This document shows positions 53,301-62,396 of a stretch of 64,000 nt of DNA, one piece after another. The notes beneath the pieces are model-generated. The model did not search any database, was not told the DNA's origin, and saw only the letters and a program-made list of their open reading frames with translations. The position numbers were made by a program, and so were the translations under genes. Position 1 is the first letter of the stretch. Each line of letters opens with the position of its first letter. Origin of the DNA: Crocodylus rhombifer (Eukaryota > Chordata > Crocodylia > Crocodylidae). The stretch is taken from the NCBI GenBank assembly GCA_038503035.1, contig JAVSML010021661.1, positions 124,001 to 188,000 on the forward strand, written 5' to 3'.

Positions 53301-56300
53301 AAATTTGTTTTACATCGCTTTTATATTAATATTGCTTAAAAGATATATAATTTTCTTGCAGAAGTTTAAATAAATGCCACAAGTGACCTTTTACATTGTA
53401 TATCTAACGGGATCCCAGGGCAACTCTCCACCTCCCCCCCGCATCCCCATCATCCTCAAGGGAAAGGAATTCCAGAGTCACTGACTTGCTACTGAACAGT
53501 ATTCAGTGCCTCCATGCTCCCACCCTCATTTAAATCTAGGAAGTCTGGCTGGATGTCACAACTAATCTCAACTCACATAGCAGTACATAACAAGTGGTCT
53601 CTCAAAGAGCCAAGACACACGCAGCACTGCACTTTGTAGATCAAAGTCAACAGAAGTGTTTATCTCAGAAGCAGCGAGATCCAGGACAGCTAATAAAAAA
53701 TAGGTGGACGGTGCTCTTAGCAGATAACTCCACAAGCACGCTGGCAGACAAGCAGAGTGTCCAAGTTGAAGATAGTGAGTAGTCTTCACGAACAGCTGCA
53801 TGGGGAGTATATTTAAAGTAGTCCTGGCTGGAGATCTTGGGTATGGACTTCCCACAGGTATTCTTGCCTTTAAAGAAGGCAATACCTGCCCCAAGCACAG
53901 ATACTTTTGGTTAACCTGGTACCCTGCATAATTCTATTAATTGCCATAGATCCAAAACCACCTCCAACCACTAGTGGATAAACTCTCTTGATAAAAAGAA
54001 AAAGATGCATCCTTGTTATAAAACTCTCTCTACAATAAAGCAGCAGAAACTAAAATGAAACTAACCATCTTGCTCTGTTTCAAAATACAATGTTGACTAC
54101 GCAACTAAGAAAGCAAAGGGGACATACTGTCTGGGGTCAACATAACTATGACAGAACTTTCTATATTCTGATGCTTTTGCAACCTGAAGAATCTTACTTT
54201 TTCCTCACCCCACTTTGTAAGAGATGGTAAAAAGGCATTCCACATGTATAGAAAGCACCATTCACTTACAGGAAAAGAAGGACCTTTCAAAGAGTACTGA
54301 TTTTTTACTCTAAGGTCAAAGGAAAGTACAATCTCAACCAGAACGTCAGAAGTTGATTATTCTTTGGGATCATTTTGGCCCAACTGATCGTCAGACATAA
54401 ATAATCTAGATAGGGTAGATATTACAAGCATCAACCAAAATGAGTGGTATTCAAACTTTTTTTCATTTGCAAATCCCTAAAAAATTTTGAACAGAGGAGC
54501 AGACCCCTTTGGAAATTTCAAATGGAGGTGCAGAACACTTTGAATGGTAAGTGTGGGTATTCATATACTTTTGACTGATCACAATCATCTTTTGCAAACT
54601 CTTTAGACAAATCTGCGGACTGCTAGGGGTCCGTTGACAATACGTTGAAAACCACTCTCTTAGATCTAAAGCCAGAGTGAAATGGGTCAAGGAACTCAGA
54701 ATGAAGTAGCACCATCTCTCTCAGGCTTCCCCTGAAATTGGAGATAAGGCAGTAACTAGAGAGGGCAGTAGTATCACAAAAGAATCTTCATCAAGCGAGC
54801 TGCTGGGAAGAGATGGCCTCCACCTCCCTCCCCAGGGGAGGAGGCTCTTCTCAGCCAGACTGGCTGACCTGCCCACCAGGCTTTAAACTAAGCCTGCTGG
54901 GAGATGGGGGGGACTACTGCCACTGCTGGCCCGCTGAGCGACCCTTGCAAAGCCAGCAGACCAAGGCACTTAAGGGAGCCCACCCCTGCCCCAGCCCTGG
55001 CACAATCTGTGGGCAAGGCAAGAGCCCCCAAGGGCACACTTGCCCAGGCTCCTGGCATTAGTGTACAGGCAGGCAACAAGCAGGACGAGCTCGTCCTCCT
55101 GCTCAGTGCAAAGAATTATGACGTCATTGGGATAATGGAGACCTGGTGGGACTCCACCCATGACTGGACCACGGGTATAGAGGGCTATACCCGGTACAGA
55201 AGGGATCGTGTTGCCAAAAGGGCCGGGGGTGTAGCTCTCTATGTGAAAGAAAGCTACATGTCCCTGCAAGCTGATGTTGGCGACCAGCATGGACAGCTAG
55301 AGACCCTCTGGGTAAAAATTCGTGGGGAATACGGCACAGGGGACACAACGGTGGGAGTCTACTACAGACCTCCCACTCAAAGTCCCGAGCTTGACCAGGA
55401 GTTCGCCCAGGAACTGACTGAAGCCGCTTGCTCCAGGACCTTGGTTGTCATGGGTGACTTCAATTACCCGGACATCTCGTGGGAAGATCACTCAGCAAAA
55501 TCCGAGCGGTCGCAAAGCTTTCTCTCGTGCGTGGATGACCTCTACCTGACTCAAGAAGTCTATGGGCCAACGAGAGGCAAAGCGCTGCTCGACCTGGTAC
55601 TGGCTACGGGGGACAACCTAATCGGCAACCTAGTGATCAATGGGAAGCTGGGTGACAGCGACCACGAGCTGATCACCTTCACCATCCGCCGTAAAGCTGG
55701 CAAGTCAGTCAGCAACACAGAAGTCCTTGACTTCAGAAAAGCCGACTTTGACAAGCTCAAGAGGCTCGTCGGTCAGGCCCTCAGGGACCGTGACCCCAGG
55801 GAGATGGGAGTTCAAGAAGAGTGCACAATGCACAAGCTAAATCTATTCCAACACGAAGGAAAGGCAGCAAGAAGGCACAGCAGCCCTCCTGGCTCTCCAG
55901 GGACCTAGTGGACCTCCTGCGGCTAAAAAGGAAAGCCTACAAAGGATGGAGGACAGGATTCACCTCCAAGGAGGATTATTCTGCGCTGGTCCGGTCCTGC
56001 AGGGAGCAAACCAGGAAAGCCAAGGCTGCAACTGAACTCCAACTAGCTTCAAGCATCAAGGACAACAAAAAGTCCTTTTTCAGATATGTGGGGAGCCGGA
56101 GGGAAAGCAAGGGCAATGTTGGACCCCTGCTAAACCAGATGGGGCAACTGACAACTGACGCCCAGGAAAAAGCCAACCTATTAAATAGGTACTTTGCATC
56201 AGTCTTTCATCAGTCCATGGGACGCCCATGCCTGCTGTGGGACAGGGAGATCCGGGTGATGGGGATCCCCTACCCTCCGTAAATGTTGACCTCGTGAAGG

Positions 56301-59300
56301 AACACCTTGAGAAGCTGGATACCTTCAAGTCAGCCGGCCCTGACAATCTGCACCCCAGGGTACTCAAGGAGCTGGCGAGCGTCATAGCCCAGCCCCTGGC
56401 ATGGATCTCTGAAAACTCCTGGCGCTCTGGTGTAGTGCCCAGAGACTGGAAGAAGGCCAATGTGGTGCCGATCTCCAAGAAAGGGAGGAGAGTGGATCCG
56501 GCTAACTACAGGCCCATTAGCCTGACTTCTATCCTGGGGAAGATCTTAGAAAAGTTTATTAAGGAGGCCATCCTTGAGGGACTGGCCCAGGCTAATATCC
56601 TAAGGGATAGCCAGCACGGGTTTGTTGCGGGCAGGTCTTGTTTGACCAATCTCATTTCCTTCTATGACCAGGTGACCCATCGCCTGGACAAGGGAGAAGA
56701 GATTGATGTCATATATCTTGACTTCAAAAAAGCTTTTGATCTGGTATCCCATGATCACCTCTTGGCCAAACTGCTCAGTTGTGGCCTTGGCTCCACCACG
56801 ATCCGCTGGCTGGGAAACTGGCTCCGTGGTCGGACCCAGAGGGTTGTAACTGATGGCAGTCACTCATCGTGGTGCCCTGTGACCAGTGGGGTCCCTCAAG
56901 GCTCTGTCCTTGGACCCATATTGTTCAACATCTTCATTAATGATGTGGACATTGGAGTCAGGAGTGGACTGGCCAAGTTCACCGATGACATCAAACTTTG
57001 GGGCAAAGCATCCACGCCAGAAGACAAGCGGGTGATCCAGGCTGATCTGGACAAGCTCAGCAAATGGGCAGACGAGAACCTCATGGTGTTTAACACCGAA
57101 AAATGCAAGGTTCTCCACCTTGGGAGGAAAAACTTGCAGCTTCCTTATAGGCTCGGCAGTGCTACAGATGGCACTACAGAAGAAAGAGACTTGGGGGTCA
57201 TCATTGACCACAAGATGAACATGAGCCTCCAATGCGATGCTGGGGCTAGTAAAGCTGGTTTGCATCCATAGATGCTTCTCGAGCAAATCCCAGGACATCA
57301 TTCTCCCCTTGTACTCGGCCTTGGTGAGGCCGCAGCTGGAGTACTGCGTCCAGTTTTGGGCTCCACAATTCAAAAAGGATGTGGAGAAGCTTGAGAGAGT
57401 CCAGAGGAGAGCCACGCGCATGATCAGAGGTCAGGAAAACAGATCTTACAATGACAGGCTGAGAGCCATGGGACTCTTTAGCCTGGAAAAGCATAGGCTC
57501 AGGGGTGATCTGATGGCCACCTATAAGTTTATCAGGGGTGACCACCAGGATCTGGGGGAACGTTTGTTCACCAGAGCGCCCCAAGGGATGACGAGGTCGA
57601 ATGGTCACAAACTCCTGGAAGACCGTTTCAGGCTGGACATAAGGAAGAATTTCTTTACTGTCCGACCCCCCAAGGTCTGGAACAGTCTGGCAGCGGAAGT
57701 GGTTCAAGCACCTACATTGAACACCTTCAAGAGTAAACTGGATGCTTATCTTACTGGGATCCTATGACCCCAGTTGACTTCCTGCCCTTTGGGCAGGGGG
57801 CTGGACTCGATCTCCCAAGGTCCCTTCCAGCCCTAATGTCTATGAATCTATGAAGGCCCTCAGGCACCGTTAATCTGAAGTAGACAATCATTAATCTCAA
57901 AAAACTAACCTAAGAACTTTCCCTCATCAACAAAGCATCCCATGGTCAGGTTAGCAACTGAAGCTCTGAAACATCTCAGTATGTAATACTGGTTTGAACC
58001 CTTTGGACTTTGCTTTGCCATCATAAATCTGACCCAAATAAAATCAAGCTAATCATATAATAGACAGAAAATTCCACCTGAACAGTAGATTTGTCTCACT
58101 GAGAAGGCAACCAATTGTGTTAATTACCAGGACAATTGTTTTAGGAATATGAAGAGACAGTAGCAGAAAACTCTTAAAAAAAAGTTTGTGGCATGACTTA
58201 TTTTTTGTATTTCTTGAGAACTTTGTGCTGCATGCAATCTGATAGAATGCAGCTACTACTTTTCTAGCTGGCCCATCCTCCTATAATCATTTGCAAATCA
58301 CAGTGGCCTGTGAAACTAGGCAAACTGAAATGTATAGAGTCGTCAAAGAAAACAGCATTGGCACTCACCAAGCTCTAACATGGCTTTTCTCTTCTTAGAC
58401 CAGTTATAGTAGTCCAGGAGACCCTTGTAAGCTTGAATGAGTTTCTGCTCATCATTCTGAGCAGCAGTTTGTTCTCCATACCTCCAGCCTTCCGCCAGGG
58501 TAAGGTTTTGGTAGGCTTCATCTATCAATCCATTACACAGGAGATAAAAGATGTGTTCTAAACAAACCTATGACAGAGAGGGGGCAAAAAAAACAAGCTC
58601 CTAAATGATGCCCATCACATCTTACAGAACAGCAGATTTTTCAAAACAACATACATTTTTTATTTTACTTTTTTGCTACATCTGAACAGAAGAGCAAGGT
58701 GAATGGCCATATAAAACATTCTACATACATTTTAATTTGAGCTATTACCAAAAGAGAAAAAAAGTAGAAATGCATTTTGCATAGATTCTTTCATTCAATA
58801 GGTGTCTCCCCAGAAAACAAGGGAGACAGCTACAACAGTAAGAGGGAAGAAGTAGTGAACAGCTAAATGGATGTTTCTGTCTTGGTCTGAATCACAGATG
58901 TTGGAAAGACATATAACCCAGACCTCCTTTACCCTGATAATAAAGATGGGGGACTGTCAGAGATGGAATAAAAAAGTGCTGAAACAAATTGATAATTTCC
59001 AAAGCAGTAGTCACCAGGCACAGCTGATATCTATCCAAGAGTCCCTTAAGTTTTTAAAGGCTTTAAAAAAAAAAAAAAACCAAATTACTCCAGTAACCCT
59101 TTCATCTGTACCTGGTAAAATGGCAGATAATCACATATATCACGTGATTTGTTCTATTTTTAATTATGATGAAAGAGGGTTCAACTGACATGGGAGCAGC
59201 ATATGAAAAAAAAACAAAAACAAAGACAACAAAAAACAAAAACAAACAAACACACAGCTCGCTAACCTGAGGATTTTAACATATTGAGAAGGTAGTTACC

Positions 59301-62300
59301 AAAAGGGGGTACTAAATAAAAGTGTATCTAAGCTTCCAAAAGGTCTTTAACAAGGCCCCTTACAAGAGGGCCAATTAATTACATAGGAGAAGCAAAACAT
59401 CACTGTGGATCAAAAGAAAGATTAGAAGATAGAAAGCAGAGAGCAGGATTAAAGAATCCATTTCCACTGTGGCAAAAGGAGAACAACATAATGCCATAAC
59501 AGTCTACACAAGGGTTAATGGTTTAATCTATTTTAGTGACTTAAAAAGTAGGAAAGCAGCATGGCGGAAAGGTCTGGCAGTTGGGAGCACAACAGACGAT
59601 GAAGAAGTGCAGATATGATGGCAGTGTGGATAACTGGAAAGGAAAATTAAATTATACTCATAAACCCAAATTCATTCTATCAACTCAGAAAAAGGACATG
59701 GGTATCATTATGGATAGCCCAAGAAGCAACTGCAATGAAAAAGGGCAAATGATGCCAAATCTATAAAGAATGTGGTGCAGAATATTATGGAAACTAATGC
59801 CCGCATATTAACAGTACCATCTCTGCTAGTAGTGTAATCAAGACTACTATCTCCATTATGGATAATAGCATTAAAAACTGCCGGTAACCCCTATACATAA
59901 GTTTTCAGACATAAGCATAATTTAAGTCACTAATGCCCCTTTAAGCTTGTCCCACCTTTAAATAATTTTTTACTCCTAAATTTTTCATCCGCTCAGTAAA
60001 GTAGTTGAGCTCTTCTATGTTGCTCTTGGAATGATGAAGCAGAATTTCAGTTCCTATTCTCCAAATTGCCTGCAAAGCAAATACACATTTCAGAAACGTA
60101 GCTTCTATGCACCACAACCGAAGTAGTACTAGTCTCTGATCACTAAATTACTACTACTATTCCTTTCTGTGTTCCATCAGAAATGGACATACAATGGAGT
60201 CATATCTTACCCGGGGGTTATGTGCTAAAGTCAGCGCGTAAGGCGAAATCGCCCTTCCCGCAGCACTCCTTCACCCTCTCGTCCTCTACTGCATTGTCCC
60301 GCCAGGGCAGCCAGCTAACCGTGAGCGAGCTGCTGCCCCCCAACCAGGCTGGCACGTGCAGGCAGTAGTACCATGCAGCACTGCACTACGCATCATGCCC
60401 TGGCTGGCACCCAGCGACCAGCCCCAGCAGCCAAGCGTATATACCTGAATTTGCATAAGTTAAATATGCATAAGATGCAACTCGACTGTACTTCTTTTAG
60501 TGAAAAACAAACATGCAAATTTTACTTATCAGCAAATTAATATCATCTACACATGGTATACGTTTTAACAAAAATAAAAATTAACATTCATGGAAGTTCC
60601 CTAAGCAGGCATAAAGTTTTTTTTTTTTTTAGCAAAATATACAGAAATCATATTTTGTAAGCAAAGCTAAAATCCGTCTCCTCCTGCTGAAAACAGTTCA
60701 ACTAAAAAAAAAAGAGCAGTTTTCTTTTGATATTTTCCCTCTAGAATACAAGGTAGAGATAAGCTCATGTTACTTTAATACAAGAGAGATGCAGAGGGGG
60801 AAAAAATCTCTTAAGTTTTGAAAACAGAAGACCTCCCCATGAAGAAAAAGTCTCTGATCAAAGTCTGTTTACAGAACTAGATCCAAAATTGTAACAGGCT
60901 GTAGAATGCAAAGGCTCCATATTTCAGGGATGTACTTGGTAGCTGTGTTGGTGTGAGACCAGACATACAAAAAACTAGAACTTGCAGAAAGCTCCCGAAA
61001 GCTTGCAGAAAAGGACAATTTTCTTGCGATTTCCCTAATAAAAGGTATTATTTTGGAACCAAGCGTTCTAGGGCTTTTTGCAAGGCTCCATGTGGCACTT
61101 TTTAAAGAAAATGCTGCTTCAATTCCTGTATCGATTCAGATATTTAGATGAAGCAACTAGAGAGAAGGCTCATACGGTTCTAGAGAAAGCCAGTAGGGAA
61201 TTAAAAAAAAAACTGATTCCAAACTTCAAATGGATTCTGACATGGGACACCAATGGCAAATGTATTCTCATTGGACAGTTTAGAAAAAAAAAGATATGTA
61301 TTAATTATGCATGTTACCTGCAAGATTAATGAGAATTAATTCATACTTGAACCAAATTGTCATTTCCTTTGCTATGAGCCCAAACAAACCATTTGTGCAG
61401 GGAACTCAGAGCCCAGCTTTCCAAGGCACTCAGCAGCAGCACTTCAGAGGGTTCAACAGGACCCCAGAAGTTCTGGAAATCAGGCAACTTTAGAACATAA
61501 TAGGTGACAATACTATCATCCACTAAATTAAGATGTCAAATACTGGCTTCAGGGCAGATTGTTCCAAATGCAGTCAATCAGCCCATGAAATTCAGAGATA
61601 CATTAGCCTGAAGGCCATAGGCTGCTGATCCCCAGTCTGGATGATGCCTGCAGACACTGGAGTGGCACCTCCCCTCTGCTGCCATAGGGAACAGTGCCAG
61701 TGCTGGTTGGGTCCTAGTAGCCACCCATCCACCTGCTTCCCTCTGACTCCAACTGGGCCAATCCAGCCCAAAGCCTTAAAAGGTTGCTGCTACATTAGAC
61801 AACTCCCCTGCTCCCAAGCTGCTCCACATTACCTGAATAAAACCCCTTAACTGCTAGCAACTATGGGGTCTAGCTTTGTGTAGTCTACTACCCAATACTT
61901 GTGCAACAGAACTGTGGTTGCTCTTATGCAGGGTGCAGCTTTGTGCTCCCTCTGCCAAGGACATGCACCAGCTGTACTGAACTGCTAAACTTTGTTCTAC
62001 ATCTCTACTGTTTTATATGCTACAAGTTTGTTTTCCACACTTATCAGTTGGTATGGATACCTAGAGAGTATTCAAAACCTCTCTAATGCACACATTCTTG
62101 TAAAGCTTTGAGGTTTCTTTTTAATAAATAAGACACAAGTTTGGATCATGAACTATTTCAAATGCCCTTTTAAGTTATTTCCATTAACGGTAAGTGAATT
62201 CTGGTAACAGCTTCTTTTTATCTTACCTCTGGAGCAGTTTTCCGTTTACTCACTGTACTTGATTCCAGTATCTCCAAGTAGCTAATCATGAACTCTGCAG

Positions 62301-62396
62301 CCCTCTGCCACTGGTTCTGCAACAGGGCATCTTGAATGTAGTTTAAACAAGCTTCCTTCGTTTTCTGAAATTCTGTTTTCTTTCGACCCACAGTTA
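37934..62396 (-). CDS. TAF1A: TAF1A (TAFI48), SL1/TIF-IB subunit; partial: 5' end outside the window, one internal block not found
   Basis: Eight minus-strand exons match vertebrate TAF1A in order: 62396-62227, 60069-59956, 58567-58369, 52316-52189, 44106-44040, 42234-42111, 39708-39548, 38076-37934. All phases agree. Diagnostic blocks include [107 protein letters not shown]. Family knowledge: TAF1A is a nucleolar subunit of selectivity factor 1, which with TBP and other TAF1 proteins recruits RNA polymerase I to the rDNA promoter; it is helical and repeat-rich. The region equivalent to roughly the first 40 human residues is not in the window. The human segment between SYVE and VLK (about 53 residues, divisible by three) was not found between 44107 and 52188. 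HHIPL2 follows downstream on the same strand, as in human. Confidence 0.93.
39548..39708 (-). CDS. TAF1A: TAF1A exon
   Basis: [53 protein letters not shown] then a split Asp. It matches human LAWVQEEWNSRKNWWPGFHF and AFVAGLLLGKG. Acceptor TTTCCAG, donor GTAAAG. Confidence 0.94.
40641..41603. mobile_element. hAT-like non-autonomous element, TIR TAGGGGTACACC, with 8-bp target-site duplication
   Basis: The left end TAGGGGTACACCAATAACA and the right end TGATATATCGGTGCACCTCTA are inverted copies. The flanks GAGTTATG (40633-40640) and GAATTATG (41604-41611) match at seven of eight. The AT-rich ends carry GCCAATACCAATCC/GATGCGATATAG-type words; the interior (about 40740-41400) is GC-rich and holds a run of about 27 T (41354-41380). 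Long open frames in the interior come from GC bias. It lies in the TAF1A intron between 39709 and 42110. Confidence 0.87.
42111..42234 (-). CDS. TAF1A: TAF1A exon
   Basis: A split Lys then [40 protein letters not shown] and a split Asn. It aligns with human EKEEHRKLGLEVLFGVLDFA and following. The exon opens with two A runs (six and seven A), a place where assembly indels could hide, but the frame as given is correct. Donor GTAAGT. Confidence 0.93.
42235..44039. other. TAF1A intron
   Basis: Between the exons at 42111-42234 and 44040-44106. No repeat with definable ends and no additional exon recognised. Confidence 0.55.
44040..44106 (-). CDS. TAF1A: TAF1A exon
   Basis: A 67-bp exon: [20 protein letters not shown] KS plus one base, equivalent to human ILYQIVPSHKLMLEFHTLLR. 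Acceptor TTTTCAG, donor GTAAGT. Confidence 0.93.
45190..45400 (+). repeat. MIR-like SINE fragment
   Basis: AGTTAGAGCAGGAAATTGG A, then a middle that is hard to follow, then TTGCCCATCTGTAAAATGTG at the 3' end, which is the typical MIR 'catctgtaaaatg' phrase. In the TAF1A interval where an exon is missing. Confidence 0.55.
46763..46786 (+). repeat. TTTA tetranucleotide microsatellite
   Basis: About five to six units of TTTA/ATTT inside a TAF1A intron. Confidence 0.85.
46893..47139. mobile_element. hAT-like MITE, CAGTGGTTCTCAAC ends
   Basis: CAGTGGTTCTCAACC at 46893 and GTTGAGAAACACTG ending at 47139 form a TIR with one mismatch in 14. The phrases CAAAGCACCCCT and GGGCACCCCAAAGCACCC lie just inside the ends. 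The flanking octamers ACCTAGAT and GCCTAAGT agree at only five of eight. A half-copy of the same type (AGGTAGTTCTCAACCAGGG) starts near 46310 without a visible partner. Confidence 0.7.
47806..47891. mobile_element. Short hAT-like remnant
   Basis: CAATGGTCTTCAGTCAGTG at the left and GTTGAAAACCACTAG at the right resemble the CAGTGGTTTTCAAC terminal family. TGCCTTGAGTCTAAAAA inside matches the element at 9.4-9.7 kb. Only 86 bp. Confidence 0.5.
48267..48675. mobile_element. MITE-like repeat of the CTACAC family with an internal perfect palindrome
   Basis: GCACGTCTAGATGAGATG at the left and ATGCAGATGCAGACAC at the right are degenerate inverted ends. The interior has CTGCACAGTAAACTAATTAG and GTGCAGTAAATGTGCATCTACAC words. 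Near the right end AGCAATAAACTC (48610-48621) and GAGTTTATTGCT (48639-48650) are a perfect 12-bp inverted pair. Confidence 0.55.
49263..49570. mobile_element. hAT-like MITE, same terminal family as 5661-6109
   Basis: CAGCGTGTCAAACTCA at the left and TTTGACACCCTTG at the right form the TIR; it differs from the 5.7-kb element's TIR by few bases. The flanking octamers TTTTACAC (49255-49262) and TTTTACAT (49571-49578) match at seven of eight. 308 bp, no coding capacity. It lies inside a TAF1A intron. Confidence 0.87.
50472..50481. other. Assembly gap (10 N)
   Basis: Ten consecutive N within a G/C-run region (CAGGGGCCCCCCC before, GTGCAGTACAGCCC after). A run of exactly ten often marks a gap of unknown size. 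It lies in the TAF1A interval that lacks an expected exon. Open frames crossing it are not real. Confidence 0.98.
50482..52188. other. TAF1A intron sequence after the N block
   Basis: ATGGATCAGCAACCTATGGCCCATGGG at about 51613-51640 is the end of a hAT-like repeat, mirrored by GGCCATAGGCTGCTGATCCCC near 61614-61634 in another intron. The expected TAF1A exon encoding the segment after VVCYVD was looked for here and not found. Confidence 0.5.
52189..52316 (-). CDS. TAF1A: TAF1A exon
   Basis: A split Asp then EENFTDSSEQEMHNFFRQAA and [20 protein letters not shown], VD. The [11 protein letters not shown] block is diagnostic. Acceptor GGCAG, donor GTAAGA, phase 0 at the end. The next placed exon starts at a different human position, so at least one exon between them is missing from what I can find. 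Confidence 0.93.
54442..54657. mobile_element. hAT-like MITE next to the CR1 copy
   Basis: GAGTGGTATTCAAAC at the left and GTTGAAAACCACTC at the right are inverted. AGACCCCTTTGGAAATTTCAAA and ACTGCTAGGGGTCCG lie inside. No clear target duplication. It sits just before the CR1 element that starts near 54.7-54.8 kb. Confidence 0.6.
54790..57854 (+). mobile_element. CR1 LINE, nearly full ORF2 with endonuclease and reverse transcriptase (copy 3), in a TAF1A intron
   Basis: The endonuclease part (54904-55908) shows IGIMETWWDS, GVYYRPPTQ, VVMGDFNYPDISWEDH and SDHELITF. A frame change near 55820 leads to the linker (HNAQAKSIPTRRKGSKKAQQ ... RYFASVFHQSMG), and another near 56260 to the reverse transcriptase (56228-57271: NYRPISLTSILGKILEKFIK, QHGFVAGRSCLTNLISFYDQ, YLDFKKAFDLVSHDHL, SGVPQGSVLGPILFN, box FTDDIKLWG). 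A third change near 57235 leads to the C-terminal part ending LDAYLTGIL at 57767. The 3' end is TCTATGAATCTATGAA at 57854. The same subfamily as copy 1. CR1-like sequence may start as early as 54690. It is antisense to TAF1A and inactive because of the frame breaks. Confidence 0.94.
58369..58567 (-). CDS. TAF1A: TAF1A exon
   Basis: 66 codons plus one base: [66 protein letters not shown]. It matches the human SLQHALYLLHHGMLKDAKRN and [18 protein letters not shown] region. Acceptor CATAG, donor GTGAGT. Confidence 0.95.
59956..60069 (-). CDS. TAF1A: TAF1A exon
   Basis: 38 codons in phase 0 at both ends: AIWRIGTEILLHHSKSNIEE then [18 protein letters not shown], matching human IIWKLGSEILFYHPKSNME and following. 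Acceptor TTTGCAG, donor GTGGGA (weaker than consensus). Confidence 0.94.
60190..60490. mobile_element. Tc1/mariner/pogo-like MITE with TA target duplication
   Basis: The left end reads TACAATGGAGTCATATCTTA and the right end, reverse-complemented, TACAGTCGAGTTGCATCTTA. About 16 of 20 bases agree, and the TA at each edge fits the TA duplication of Tc1/mariner-type transposases. The interior contains GTCAGCGCGTAAGGCGAAATCGC, reminiscent of Tigger-type ends. 301 bp with TA, no coding capacity. It lies in a TAF1A intron. Confidence 0.72.
60491..62226. other. TAF1A intron
   Basis: AT-rich, with a run of T at 60619-60630. 61540-61800 carries the hAT-like repeat end noted for 51.6 kb. No exon seen. 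Confidence 0.5.
62227..62396 (-). CDS. TAF1A: TAF1A exon (N-terminal part)
   Basis: The first visible exon. Two bases complete a Val, then [40 protein letters not shown] and EILESSTVSKRKTAPE. It aligns with human residues from about 41 to 98. Acceptor TTTTTAG, donor GTAAGA. The missing upstream residues (the acidic N-terminus and the HFPWLQTYVE-like block) must be encoded beyond position 64000. Confidence 0.92.
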
